64,000 nucleotides of DNA. It comes from Pelagicoccus sp. SDUM812005. Its GTDB lineage: Bacteria; Verrucomicrobiota; Verrucomicrobiia; Opitutales; Opitutaceae. The position numbers and the translations under genes are program-made. Numbering within the stretch: the first letter of the stretch is position 1; the number at the start of each line of letters is the position of its first letter. The notes below the pieces were generated by a model, which worked only from the letters and a program-made list of their open reading frames with translations, did not search any database and was not told the DNA's origin. Below are positions 25,118-34,640 of this stretch, piece by piece. The DNA lies in NCBI RefSeq assembly GCF_031127875.1, contig NZ_JARXIA010000007.1:62001-126000 (forward strand), given 5' to 3'.

Positions 25118-27352
25118 TTAGTCGCTCACTTCGACGCGGATTCGGGTTCCTTTTCCGGGCGTACTTTGTATGTCGACCTCGCCGTCGAGCAGCTCCACGC
25201 GCTCGCGAATTCCCACGAGGCCGAAGCTCTTCTTTGAGTCTTGGCAGGTTTTTTCTTGGTCGAAGCCTTGGCCGTCGTCTTGTACGACGAGTTCGATTCG
25301 CCTGTTGTGGTAGGAGATATGGATTTCTATCTTTTGGGGCTTCGCGTGCTTGATGGCGTTGGTAACGGCTTCTTGGCCGACGCGCAGGAGGTTGTTTTCT
25401 ACTACGGGAGGGAGGCGTCTCCTGTTTCCGGATACGCTTACGCTGGCTTCGATGTCGCTGTCTTCTACGAGCTGGAGGGCGATGCGTTCGAGCGCTCCGC
25501 CAAGGTCGTGCTTTTCCAGTACCTGCGAGCGCATGTTCCAGATGGAGTCGCGGGCGTCGGTGAGCGCGGTACGGGCTAGCTTGTGGGCGGTTTGGATGTG
25601 CTTTTGGGCGTCTTCCTTGAGGTCGCGAACGTCGGGTCGTACCAGTTCGAGGTGGACGGAGATGGCTCCGATGTTTTGGGCGAGGGTGTCGTGGATTTCG
25701 CGGGCGACGCGGTTGCGTTCGGTGAGGATCGCGGAAAATTCGGATTCCGCCATGGCCCGTTGCTGCTTTTGCTCGCGGAGTCTACGGCGTGAGAAGAGTA
25801 CGATGAGGGCGATGGTGGCGATGGCGAGGAGCAGGACGCCGGCGAGACCGTAGGCGATGCGCTGGGGGGTCCACCAAGGGGCGGGCGTGAGAATGGTAAG
25901 GTCGCTGGGGGAGCGCAGGAGAAGGTGCAGGGATTCGGACCACCAGAGTCCGTTGAGGGGGATGGTTTCCCCTTCGCCCACGGTGGCGATTCCGGATACG
26001 GATACGGTGCTGCCTGGGCGCCAGTCCGGGAGTGAGTCCAGCTCGGCGTGGCTTATGAGGGAGGCGCGCACGGTAGTGCCCAGTCCTTGGAGGGTAAGCT
26101 CGATGCTTTCGGGGTAGCGTTGGACTTCGAGAAGGGTGGCGGTGAGGCGGATGAGGTCCGAGTCGTGGCGAGTGATCATGTTAAGCTCTGAGAGCTCTAC
26201 GGGAGCAGGTCGGGGGGCGTTTCCTCGTTTTTTGAAGGTGGCGTCTTGCAGGACGGGGCTGTAGGTGCCTGGTGTTGGAAAACCCAATACGCTGACGATG
26301 TCGCCCGGTACAAGGGCTTCGTCTTGCGAGCTTTGGATGCGGAGGCTTTGCTTGTCGTCGCGTATCCAGAGGGCTTTGCCGGGGCGTTGATGGGTCACCA
26401 CGCCCTTGACGTGGACGCGGTGTCCGGGGTTGCCGCCAGAGGGGTCGAACGTGAAAAGGCTGGAGACGGGGCGGGGCGGGGTATCGAAGCTCTTGTAGAC
26501 GGGGGGCTGGATGATGTCGGGCACGATTCCCATGGGGGTGTGCAGGATGGGGCGCACGAACTGGCGGTTGCCGTTGTGCAGGTAGAAGCAGTGGCCGACG
26601 ACTCGAATCTTGGCGTCGAGGTATTTGCTGGGGTCCAAGAGTTCCTGCATTTCGATCACGAGCTCCAGGTTGCCGGAGACGAGCTTGAGCTTGGTGTATA
26701 GGTTTTCGCCGTCGGGAGTGAGCGCTTCCGGCGGCTTTTGCAGGATATTGGGGAGGATTTCCACGCGTCGGACGATGCCTTCGAGCTCGACCCATTTGGC
26801 GTCCATTTGCCCGAAGTAGAGCTCGGCCAGAGTGGTGGGTATGGGATCGGGGACGCTTGCCTTTCCGATCAAGCGCACGGAGGTGGCGGTGACGCAGGGA
26901 GCGTAGTCGCCGGCGTTCGTGTAGCCGATGACTTCTACCCGGTCGCCTCGCTTGAAGTCTACGTCGACGGAGGTGGAGGAGGTGAAGATGAAGATGCCGT
27001 CCGTTTCGTCCTGCATGGAAAAGGAGTGGGTCTCCTGGGCCATGTAGCAACCTCTGAGGCGGATCGGATGTTGCTTGGCCGCCTCCTCTGGGGAGAGGGC
27101 TCTGATCTCAGCGGCGGTGGTGAAGAGTGGCTCGGGGGCGGGCGTTTGGGCCTGGGTGGGCTGGCATGGTAGTATGAGGACCGCTGCGAGGGCTAGGAGA
27201 AGAGAGAGCGGGGGCAGTGGGTAGGTGTAGCGAGTGTTTAGGTAAGGCACGAAGGTAGCGGTTGGGAGAGGGCGAAGGGGAGTACCGTTGCGGGAACGAT
27301 GGGTTGAGACGCTATTGAAATCGGCTGGCGGGGCAAGTCGGGGCCTCGGCAA
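25118..27352 (-). CDS. NarX-type sensor histidine kinase with large exported sensor region
   Basis: 744 residues if started at 27352; a GTG at 27250 would begin right before a clean leader (PPLSLLLALAAVLILP) and is a serious alternative. The sensor half (residues about 70-490) contains repeated beta-rich OB-fold-like segments (for example FKRGDRVEVIGY, LVPGDIVSVLGF). A single membrane helix (AYGLAGVLLLAIATIALIVLF) follows, then a HisKA_3 dimerization helix with His554 in REIHDTLAQ, and an HATPase domain (GQEAVTNAIKHA, DDGQGF). The short gap to the downstream regulator makes a cognate pair. The ligand is unknown. Confidence 0.88.
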   Translation of the reverse strand: MPRPRLAPPADFNSVSTHRSRNGTPLRPLPTATFVPYLNTRYTYPLPPLSLLLALAAVLILPCQPTQAQTPAPEPLFTTAAEIRALSPEEAAKQHPIRLRGCYMAQETHSFSMQDETDGIFIFTSSTSVDVDFKRGDRVEVIGYTNAGDYAPCVTATSVRLIGKASVPDPIPTTLAELYFGQMDAKWVELEGIVRRVEILPNILQKPPEALTPDGENLYTKLKLVSGNLELVIEMQELLDPSKYLDAKIRVVGHCFYLHNGNRQFVRPILHTPMGIVPDIIQPPVYKSFDTPPRPVSSLFTFDPSGGNPGHRVHVKGVVTHQRPGKALWIRDDKQSLRIQSSQDEALVPGDIVSVLGFPTPGTYSPVLQDATFKKRGNAPRPAPVELSELNMITRHDSDLIRLTATLLEVQRYPESIELTLQGLGTTVRASLISHAELDSLPDWRPGSTVSVSGIATVGEGETIPLNGLWWSESLHLLLRSPSDLTILTPAPWWTPQRIAYGLAGVLLLAIATIALIVLFSRRRLREQKQQRAMAESEFSAILTERNRVAREIHDTLAQNIGAISVHLELVRPDVRDLKEDAQKHIQTAHKLARTALTDARDSIWNMRSQVLEKHDLGGALERIALQLVEDSDIEASVSVSGNRRRLPPVVENNLLRVGQEAVTNAIKHAKPQKIEIHISYHNRRIELVVQDDGQGFDQEKTCQDSKKSFGLVGIRERVELLDGEVDIQSTPGKGTRIRVEVSD

Positions 27353-27464
27353 TCGTATAGATTCTAGCCCAATTCCCCCATTTGGGTGAGGGTCAAGGGC
27401 GGAACCCTGTGCTAGTCTTCGGCGTGGCTTCGCAGAGGCGTCGCTCGAAGAATGCAGAGAAAGA

Positions 27465-28139
27465 ATGAAAAGCGAAGCAGACAGCGTAGCTCAGGTGCGG
27501 AATGTTGCCCAAGCGCCCGTACCTATCAAAGTTTTGGTGGTGGACGACCATCCTTCTATGCGCATGGGAATCATCGCCTTGATCGACAGTCAGTCGGACA
27601 TGGAGGTGATCGCTGAGGCTTCGGACGGCGAGGAGGCGATCGAGGTTTACGACGACGTATTGCCGGATGTAGTGCTGATGGACCTACGCATGCATCAGAT
27701 GGGCGGAGCGGAGGCTATTCTTTCGATTTGCCGCAAGCATCCTGATGCGAAGGTGATCGTGCTTTCCACTTACGATTGGGACGAGGATATCCATCGGGCG
27801 ATTCAGTCCGGAGCGAAGTCTTACTTGCTCAAGGACATGGCGGTGGAGGAAATCGCTGGCACGGTCCGCAGCGTGCATGCTGGCGAGGAGGTTTTGCCTC
27901 GGCAAGTAGCGGAGCGCCTGGCGGAGCGAGCACAGCGGCAGCCGCTCACGGAGCGCGAGCGGGATGTCTTGGAATCGCTGATCAAAGGCCGTAGCAACAA
28001 GGAGATCGCCTTTGGGCTTTGCATTTCCGAGGAGACGGTGAAATCGCACCTTAAGACTTTGTTCAGCAAACTGAAGGTGAGGGATCGGACCGAAGCGGCG
28101 ATTGCGGCGATCCGCTATGGGATCGTGCATATTGATTGA
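27465..28139 (+). CDS. NarL/FixJ-type response regulator, paralogue of the one at 24429
   Basis: 224 residues. Receiver Asp73 in LMDLRMHQMGG and a LuxR-type HTH (TERERDVLESLIKGRSNKEIAFGL) align almost residue for residue with the regulator at 24429-25070, including ASDGEEAIEV, VLSTYDWDEDIHRA and VRDRTEAAIAAIR. It is transcribed divergently from the kinase gene, 112 bp away. The pair looks like a local duplication that left one kinase with two candidate partners. The next plus-strand gene is the GH27 enzyme. Confidence 0.92.
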   Translation: MKSEADSVAQVRNVAQAPVPIKVLVVDDHPSMRMGIIALIDSQSDMEVIAEASDGEEAIEVYDDVLPDVVLMDLRMHQMGGAEAILSICRKHPDAKVIVLSTYDWDEDIHRAIQSGAKSYLLKDMAVEEIAGTVRSVHAGEEVLPRQVAERLAERAQRQPLTERERDVLESLIKGRSNKEIAFGLCISEETVKSHLKTLFSKLKVRDRTEAAIAAIRYGIVHID

Positions 28140-28287
28140 GCGATGGCGCCAATGCACTCGATTGGGTGATAGACGAGAGCTGGCGTCGTCTGTAGAATCA
28201 TGAGTGTATCTGAACGATCGTGAGGATTGGACGCGTTTTGCGCGAAGCCGTCTCGATCGTTTTAGCCCCGAATCAAGCCCTTTATCT

Positions 28288-30075
28288 ATGAGACTTTACC
28301 CTCTTCTCGCTTTGATGGCCGCAGCCACTGCGCCGTTTCTTGCCGCTAGCTCGAAACCGGAACACTGGGAGCTGGCCCCGACTCCGCCCATGGGGTGGAA
28401 CAGCTGGGATATCTTTGGCACTTCTGTAACGGAATCCCAAATACGAGAACAGGCCGACGCAATGGCGGAACACTTGCTACCCTTCGGCTACGATGTGCTG
28501 ACGGTGGACATTCAGTGGTACGAACCGAATGCCAAAGGTCATTATTATAACCCAGGGGCGGAGCTTTCCATGGACGCTTTCAGCCGGCTGACGCCGGCGG
28601 AGAACCGATTCCCATCTGCTGCGGGAGGAAAAGGCTTCAAGCCTCTTGCGGACTACGTGCGCTCCAAGGGCTTGCGTTTCGGTATCCATATTATGCGGGG
28701 GATCCCGCGGCAGGCGGTGGAGAGGGATACGCCCTTGCTGGGAACCGCGGCAACGGCGGGGGAAGTTGGAATCGTTGACTCCGTTTGTCCTTGGAATCCG
28801 GATATGTATGGAGTGGACGCTACGACCGAAGCGGGACAGGCTTACTACGATTCGATCTTCCAGCTGTACGCGGAGTGGGGAGTCGACTACGTGAAGGTCG
28901 ACGATATTTCGCGGCCGTATGATGCGGTGCAGCGGGCGGAGATCGAAGCCATCCGAGCTGCGATAGATAAGTGCGGTCGGCCTATGGTGTTGAGCTTGTC
29001 GCCTGGATCCACGCCGGTGGAGGCGGGCGAGCATGTGTCGCAGCACGCGAACCTTTGGCGGATCACGGACGACTTCTGGGATCGTTGGGGATTGTTGAAG
29101 GCGATGTTCGAACGTTGCCACGCTTGGACTCCCTATCGCAGGCCAGGGGCGTGGCCGGATGCGGATATGTTGCCGATCGGGATCGTCGAGTTCGACCGTC
29201 CTACGCAGTTTACGGAGGACGAGATTTATACCCTGATGACTTTGTGGAGCATCGCTCGCTCGCCTTTGATCTTCGGTGGCGACATGACGCGGTTGGATGC
29301 GTTCACGAAACGGATGTTGACGCATCCGCCGATGTTGGAGGTTAACCAGAACAGCGAGAACAATCGGCAGGTATCCAGAATTCGGAACCACATCGTTTGG
29401 ATGGCGGATGTACCGGGCAGCGAGGACAAGTACGTGGCTTTGTTCAATGCCCAGAGCGCGGGCGAACGGCTGACCTTCTCTGAGGCTGACTATGCCAGTC
29501 CGGTCATTGCGGGAAAGGGGCAGTCCCAGGAGATTTCTCTGGATATAGGGGCGGCCAAGCGACTGGTTCTTTTCGTGACGGATGGCGGGGACGGATTTGA
29601 TTGGGACCATGCGGTTTGGGTGGATCCTACCTTGCACGGTCCAGGGGGATCCCTGAAGTTGACGGAGTTGGATTGGGCCTACGCCGATGCGGGCTGGGGA
29701 GCTCCTCGGGTGAACTTGAGCTGCGCGGGCGAGCCGCTGGTTCTAGATGGCAAGCGAGTGGAGGGGATCGGAACCCATTCCGAATCGAAGATCGTCTACG
29801 AATTGCCGGAGGGCTACGAGCGCTTCACGGCGAAGGGCGTCGTAACGGAGAAGGGCTCGGTCATGTTTGGAGTATTGGCGGAGGAGTCGCTAGTTTCCTT
29901 GGAAATCGATACTGAGGTTAGCGTGAGCTTTGCGGAGCTAGGCTTGCCGGAAAGGGCTCAGGTTCGAGACCTTTGGGCTGAAGAAGATTTGGGCATTTTT
30001 CAAAACGAGTTTACGAGGGAGATCGCTCCGCATGGGGCTGGGCTTTATCGGATAACGCCCTTGTCGGAAAGATAA
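28288..30075 (+). CDS. GH27 alpha-galactosidase-like enzyme with C-terminal NPCBM domain
   Basis: 595 residues from the ATG at 28288 (leader MRLYPLLALMAAATAPFLAAS); a GTG at 28204 is open in frame but precedes an unlikely hydrophilic extension. TPPMGWNSWD is the GH27 start motif. The nucleophile lies in DYVKVDD and the acid/base in the RITDDFWDRW region. After the C-terminal beta domain, residues about 450-560 (including GEPLVLDGKRVEGIGTHSES) match an NPCBM carbohydrate-binding domain. It likely removes terminal alpha-galactose or a related sugar. AACGATCG (28213-28220) and CGATCGTT (28254-28261) form an inverted pair just upstream. Confidence 0.88.
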   Translation: MRLYPLLALMAAATAPFLAASSKPEHWELAPTPPMGWNSWDIFGTSVTESQIREQADAMAEHLLPFGYDVLTVDIQWYEPNAKGHYYNPGAELSMDAFSRLTPAENRFPSAAGGKGFKPLADYVRSKGLRFGIHIMRGIPRQAVERDTPLLGTAATAGEVGIVDSVCPWNPDMYGVDATTEAGQAYYDSIFQLYAEWGVDYVKVDDISRPYDAVQRAEIEAIRAAIDKCGRPMVLSLSPGSTPVEAGEHVSQHANLWRITDDFWDRWGLLKAMFERCHAWTPYRRPGAWPDADMLPIGIVEFDRPTQFTEDEIYTLMTLWSIARSPLIFGGDMTRLDAFTKRMLTHPPMLEVNQNSENNRQVSRIRNHIVWMADVPGSEDKYVALFNAQSAGERLTFSEADYASPVIAGKGQSQEISLDIGAAKRLVLFVTDGGDGFDWDHAVWVDPTLHGPGGSLKLTELDWAYADAGWGAPRVNLSCAGEPLVLDGKRVEGIGTHSESKIVYELPEGYERFTAKGVVTEKGSVMFGVLAEESLVSLEIDTEVSVSFAELGLPERAQVRDLWAEEDLGIFQNEFTREIAPHGAGLYRITPLSER

Positions 30076-30126
30076 GGTATGACTGTACCCATATTGTGGA
30101 TACTCGAGTTTGGCTGTGTTTATCCG

Positions 30127-30795
30127 TTAAGGCAGGTCGCCTAGCTGGACGGGACGATCGAGGCGCCGGCTAAGGCGGGCGCATAGGTTAAGGAAAAGAA
30201 GTCCGGTGGTATAGGCGTCGCCGAGGGCGGTATGGCGTTCGAGGGAAGGGATGTTGAGGTGGAGGCAGAGTTCGTCGAGGGAGGGAGGACGCTGGTTCGG
30301 GTAGCCGGTTCGTTTGAAGGTGGCAAGCTCTTGCATGGCGAGGTGCCCGGTGTCCACCACTCGATTTTTCAGGGGAATGCGGAAGTGGCGTTTGCTCGCT
30401 TCGGAAAGCATGGCGATATCGAAGTTGATGTGGTGGCCAACGATGATGGCGTCTTGCAGTTCCTCGAAGAATTCCGCAAGGACCTCTCTCTCCGGGATGC
30501 CGTTCCTCGATTCCGAAGGAAGGATTCCGTGGACTTGGACTGCCTCGTTGATGACGGAGGTCTCTCGGTAGATGGTCCAGCTGCGGGCGCTGTCGATGGC
30601 GATTTGCAGCTTCTCGATTTTTAGGAGGCCGAGGGTGAGGAGCCGGTCGAAGCCGACTCGGAAGCCCGTGGTTTCGGCGTCGAGCACTACGATGGGGAGT
30701 TCGCGGATCTCTCGCTTCTCGCGTCGCTGGTCCGGCTTGCAGGAAAGGTAGCGCAAGGCGACTGGATCTTTGGGACGGGAGAACGGCCAGATCAT
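30127..30795 (-). CDS. DnaQ-like 3'-5' exonuclease (DEDDh)
   Basis: 222 residues. The three exonuclease motifs are visible: ExoI VVLDAETTGF (Asp and Glu), ExoII VGHHINFDIAML, and ExoIII with His and Asp in ERHTALGDAYTT. This matches the DEDDh fold of the Pol III epsilon superfamily, but the context shows it is not the replicative subunit. Its start overlaps the stop of the upstream cNMP/CBS/nucleotidyltransferase gene by four bases (ATGA). That pairing is common in proteobacteria and suggests a joint nucleic-acid or nucleotide-signal role that remains poorly defined. Confidence 0.88.
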   Translation of the reverse strand: MIWPFSRPKDPVALRYLSCKPDQRREKREIRELPIVVLDAETTGFRVGFDRLLTLGLLKIEKLQIAIDSARSWTIYRETSVINEAVQVHGILPSESRNGIPEREVLAEFFEELQDAIIVGHHINFDIAMLSEASKRHFRIPLKNRVVDTGHLAMQELATFKRTGYPNQRPPSLDELCLHLNIPSLERHTALGDAYTTGLLFLNLCARLSRRLDRPVQLGDLP

Positions 30796-32738
30796 GAAAT
30801 GCGTGGGTCGAGGTGGAAGGTCCTACGAACGGCTTGCTGGGTCATGCGCACGACGTCGAAGATGTTGGAGAGTTGGGCCCGGTCGAGCTTGCTCAGCTTG
30901 GAGGGCGTGATGTAGCGGCCGGAGTCGTGGCGTTCCAGGCCGGTGAGGTTGCGCAGCTGCAGGAGGAAGTCGTAGGCGCCGTAGGCGTGTTGGGCGATCT
31001 CTCGGAGTTCCGGTACTGCCTCGCCCAATTCCTCGAGGCGTCCGCCGGTGGAGTGGTGGCTGGTCAAGTTGTATTGGATGGCGAATACGCGGGCGGCGTC
31101 TCGCAGCGGAGAGAGGGCTTTGGCCTTGATGTCGAATTCTCCGACGTTGCTGCCTTTCTTTTCTACGAGGAATTTTCCGAAGAAGCTGAGCGGGGGTGGG
31201 GTGGCGACTGCGATTTCGGCGAAGCGTCGGAGCAGGAACGCGTTTTTGGCGGCGATGGAGAAGAGGGATTTCCTGAGGTCGAGGCAAAGCGAGCGCTTGC
31301 CTTCTACGAATCGCATGTCGAGCAGGATGCTCGCCCGAAGGACGTCTTCTCCGTTTTCGATGTTTACCTTAGCCATTTCGTTCGCCCATTCCGTTTCGCT
31401 GCGGCACCAGCGAGGGTTGGAGCTCATGACCCCTCCTTGGCAGCGGGCGAAACCGCAGGCCACGAACTTGTCGATGACGGAGCTATTGAAGGCCAGCAGC
31501 TCATTGCGGATTGCTTCATCCTTGGCTGGGTCGCCGGTAGAGGCGAAGACCATGGCGTTATCCATATCGGTCCGCAGGATTTGCTCGCGCCGCCCATCGC
31601 TGCCGATGCTCATCCAGGCCCAGTCCACCTGGGGGAGCTCCTTGCCGCTATCGGCTAGCTCTTCTAGGGTGAGGGCGATCAGGCGTTCGATGAGGACATC
31701 GTTGAGCTCCGCGAAAATTTGCCCGACGAGGATGCCCGATACTTTTGCTTCCAGGTAGCTTTTGCCTACGAGTTCGATTTCGTCGCAGATTTCGCGAAGC
31801 CGCGAAACGGTGCGAGCGCGGCGGATTTGGTTGAGGAAAAAGGCGGGGTGGCGGCTGGTGCGGGCGAGCAGGTCCTTGTAGGTGCAGACGTCGAGGGCTT
31901 TGGACTCGGGAGTGCCGTCCTCGGTCACGCAGACGAGACTGATCCGCTGGCGCAGCATCAGGAGGATGGCGGCCGCGGCGCTGGATTCGGGAGCGACGGT
32001 ATGCACGGGGCCGCTTATCAAGGACTTGACGGGGGAAGAGGCGGATCCGCCCGCGACGACGATTTCCTTTAGCAGATTGATGCTGGTCACGATGCCGAGC
32101 GGGTGGCGGCGATCGTCGACGACGAGGATGGAGGGGACGCGTTTCGCCACCATCATGGCGGTGGCGACTTCGAGCGATTCGTCTGGAAGGCAGGTGAGCA
32201 GGCGATCGAGGGGCCGGGGCTTTACCAGTTGGGCCCCTTCGAAGTAGGACTCAAGGATTGTACGTTTTCCTTGGATACGGGCTTCATCGGGCACGCTGAC
32301 TTTTCCGCCTACGCGGGTTGCCCAGAAAAGGTGGCGGCGAACGTAGTTGCGAGCGGTGTCGTTGAACTCGATCAGCTTGAGGAATCGCTCCGCCTCGATG
32401 GCGTAGAGGAGGCAATCCTCGGCGACGCTAGCGGTGACTCGATGGGGCGAGGTTTCGAGTACGGCGGTCAATCCAATGAGGTCGCCGATATCCCTGACGT
32501 CGACGAGTTCGCTTTTTCCTTCGTTGGCCCAGTAGTACTCTATGCGCCCGTTTTCGAGGAAGAATAGGTCTTTGGGCGGCGGGTCGCCTTGTTCGAAGAG
32601 CGTGTCTCCGGAGACGAGGGCGCGTACCCGCGCCTTGCTGGCGAGCTCGAATACCTCGTCGGTGCCGAGGTGCGAGAAGGGCGGGTATTTCGCTAGGGAA
32701 GCGGCGATGCGGTTTGGGATGACGTTGGGGGTGGTCAC
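30792..32738 (-). CDS. cNMP-binding, CBS-pair and DUF294 nucleotidyltransferase protein
   Basis: 648 residues. Residues 15-135 form a cyclic-nucleotide-binding beta-roll (GDTLFEQGDPPPKDLFFLENG). Residues 165-295 contain two CBS motifs (VPSILVVDDRRHPLGIVTS). The nucleotidyltransferase region around 385-400 has the signature SIGSDGRREQILRTDMDNA, and the C-terminal part (DAARVFAIQYNLTS) matches the DUF294-associated helical domain. It looks like a cytoplasmic GlnD-like signalling enzyme gated by nucleotides. It is translationally coupled to the DnaQ-like exonuclease. Neither has an obvious link to the flanking glycosidases. Confidence 0.9.
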   Translation of the reverse strand: MTTPNVIPNRIAASLAKYPPFSHLGTDEVFELASKARVRALVSGDTLFEQGDPPPKDLFFLENGRIEYYWANEGKSELVDVRDIGDLIGLTAVLETSPHRVTASVAEDCLLYAIEAERFLKLIEFNDTARNYVRRHLFWATRVGGKVSVPDEARIQGKRTILESYFEGAQLVKPRPLDRLLTCLPDESLEVATAMMVAKRVPSILVVDDRRHPLGIVTSINLLKEIVVAGGSASSPVKSLISGPVHTVAPESSAAAAILLMLRQRISLVCVTEDGTPESKALDVCTYKDLLARTSRHPAFFLNQIRRARTVSRLREICDEIELVGKSYLEAKVSGILVGQIFAELNDVLIERLIALTLEELADSGKELPQVDWAWMSIGSDGRREQILRTDMDNAMVFASTGDPAKDEAIRNELLAFNSSVIDKFVACGFARCQGGVMSSNPRWCRSETEWANEMAKVNIENGEDVLRASILLDMRFVEGKRSLCLDLRKSLFSIAAKNAFLLRRFAEIAVATPPPLSFFGKFLVEKKGSNVGEFDIKAKALSPLRDAARVFAIQYNLTSHHSTGGRLEELGEAVPELREIAQHAYGAYDFLLQLRNLTGLERHDSGRYITPSKLSKLDRAQLSNIFDVVRMTQQAVRRTFHLDPRIS

Positions 32739-32802
32739 CCTTTGTTTGAAGCGATAAGGGATTGTCTCCGCAATACGTTTATCGGTCCACTTCGCCGGAT
32801 TG

Positions 32803-34632
32803 CTATTTGGCTAGGGTTATGGGCTCTCCGCGGTCGCCGGCTTGGAATGCGGGCTGCATGGGGTCAATCGGGAGAATGTTGCCATCTTCGTCGAACTCCA
32901 TGCGGGCGATGCAAGTTTCGCGTTTGTAGCCGCCACCGCCTGGTACGGCGTGGCGGTGGTAGGCGACGTACCATCGGTCGGTGCCGGGCACGTTGACGAT
33001 GCTGTGGTGAGCGGTGCCTTGGGCTGCTCCGTTTTGGCGGAGCACGATGAAGTCCTCTTCGTTTTCTGGACTGACGACGGGCCCGTATGGAGAATCGGAT
33101 ACGCCCCAGCCGACGCGATAGTCGGGACTGCGGGCATCGTCGATGGACCACATGAAATAGTATTTTCCGTTTCGTTTGAAGACGGCGATGCCTTCTCGGA
33201 AATCGCGCAGAGGGAACTCGACGGGGTCGCCGTCGAATGAAACCATGTCTTCGTTGAGTCGATACACGGTAGGGGTTCCGTTGCCGAAATAGAGGTAGGG
33301 CTGGTCGTCGTCGTCGATGAAGGCGAAGGGATCGATGCTGAAGGTTTTTATCTTTTCGTTGTCGACGAGGGGACGGCCGAGGGCGTCCTTGAAGGGGCCG
33401 GTGGGAGAGTCGCTGACGGCGACGCCGATGTTGTGTTCGCCGCAGAAGTAGAAGTAGTACTTGCCCTTGTATTCGATGCAGTCGGGAGCCCAGGCTTTGT
33501 TGTTGGCCCAGCTAACGTCTTTGCGGAGGTCTAGGAAGACGTTTTCCTTCTTCCAGTCGACGAGGTTGGGGGAAGACCAGACGGCGAACTCTTTGGTGTT
33601 CCAGTAGGGGCGGTCAGAGGTCGGGTATATGTAGTACTTGTCGCCGAAGGCCCGGATGGCGGGATCGGCGGTAAACTCTCCCTGCAGGGCTGGCGCGGGC
33701 GCGGCGGATGCGGCTTCGGCGAGCAGCGACTGGGCGAGAGCGGATGGGACGGAGAAGATGGAGCCGTGGCGCTGTCCTTCGGGAACTGCTACATCGTAGG
33801 CAGTGGGGGCCCACTGCATCCAGTCCTTGCTGGCGCGGGCTCCGTAGCGGTGGTTCACGTAGTAGTCGAAAAGGACAAGTATTTCGTCTCCGGTATTCAC
33901 CACGGTGGGCCCTTCCGCTTGCTCGCCGGCGAGGATTGGAGTCGGTAGCTGCTGGTAGGGGCCGCGAAGTTGTTTGGCCTTGGCTACGCGGATGGCTCCG
34001 TAGGCTTTGTTTTCTTGGTCGTCGGTTTCTTTGTAGATGGCGTAGTAGGATTCGTCCTGTTTGATGATAGTTGTATCGATATTGCTGATACCTGGGTTGA
34101 AGAGGATCTTGGGAGCGCTGAAGGTTTCGAAGTCGGTGGTCGTCGAGTAATAGGCGAGGAATTCTGGGATGTCCTTTGTTTCGTGATCGATGGCGGAGGA
34201 CCAAACGATTTGGTAGCAATGGTTTTTTTCGTCGAAATAGATTTCAGGTGCCCAGCAGAGTTTGGCTCCGGGCAGGTTTTGCATGAGCGGGAGGAAGCGT
34301 TGCGGGGACCAGTTCCTCAGGTCTTGCGACTTCGCGTATCCGATTCCTAGGTCGCTCCAACCGCTGGTCCAAACCGCATGGTAGTAGCCGTCGGGGCCTC
34401 TGAGGATATGCGGGTCGCGCATGAGGCCGGAGCCGACTTCTGGCGTAAGGTAGATGGTGTCGAGGTCGGTCCAGTCTTTTGCATCATGAGAGTAGGCGAG
34501 GTGCAAGCCGTCGCCATTGTCCCGAAAGGAAGTCAAGAGGTAGGTGCTGTCTTCCGCTGGGGCGCTGGCGAGCAGGGCGGTAGCGAAAGTGGATGCAAGC
34601 GCGAGTAGCGTTGTCGTTGGGTGTTTGCTCAT
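32803..34632 (-). CDS. Exported protein with two tandem GH43-type beta-propellers
   Basis: 609 residues from the ATG at 34632; a longer in-frame start at 34710 lies inside the upstream gene and is rejected. After a leader ending near residue 25, two five-bladed GH43-like domains follow. Domain 1 keeps Asp73 (MRDPHIL), Asp186 (NIDTTII) and Glu240 (AEGPTVV); domain 2 keeps Asp323 (TADPAIR), Asp434 (SIDPFAF) and Glu480 (REGIAVF), so both triads look complete. GH43 enzymes cleave arabinose, xylose or galactose linkages. It starts 8 bp after the GH105 fusion gene, in an operon with that gene and the GH2 at 37129. Confidence 0.88.
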   Translation of the reverse strand: MSKHPTTTLLALASTFATALLASAPAEDSTYLLTSFRDNGDGLHLAYSHDAKDWTDLDTIYLTPEVGSGLMRDPHILRGPDGYYHAVWTSGWSDLGIGYAKSQDLRNWSPQRFLPLMQNLPGAKLCWAPEIYFDEKNHCYQIVWSSAIDHETKDIPEFLAYYSTTTDFETFSAPKILFNPGISNIDTTIIKQDESYYAIYKETDDQENKAYGAIRVAKAKQLRGPYQQLPTPILAGEQAEGPTVVNTGDEILVLFDYYVNHRYGARASKDWMQWAPTAYDVAVPEGQRHGSIFSVPSALAQSLLAEAASAAPAPALQGEFTADPAIRAFGDKYYIYPTSDRPYWNTKEFAVWSSPNLVDWKKENVFLDLRKDVSWANNKAWAPDCIEYKGKYYFYFCGEHNIGVAVSDSPTGPFKDALGRPLVDNEKIKTFSIDPFAFIDDDDQPYLYFGNGTPTVYRLNEDMVSFDGDPVEFPLRDFREGIAVFKRNGKYYFMWSIDDARSPDYRVGWGVSDSPYGPVVSPENEEDFIVLRQNGAAQGTAHHSIVNVPGTDRWYVAYHRHAVPGGGGYKRETCIARMEFDEDGNILPIDPMQPAFQAGDRGEPITLAK

Positions 34633-34640
34633 TGGAGTTT

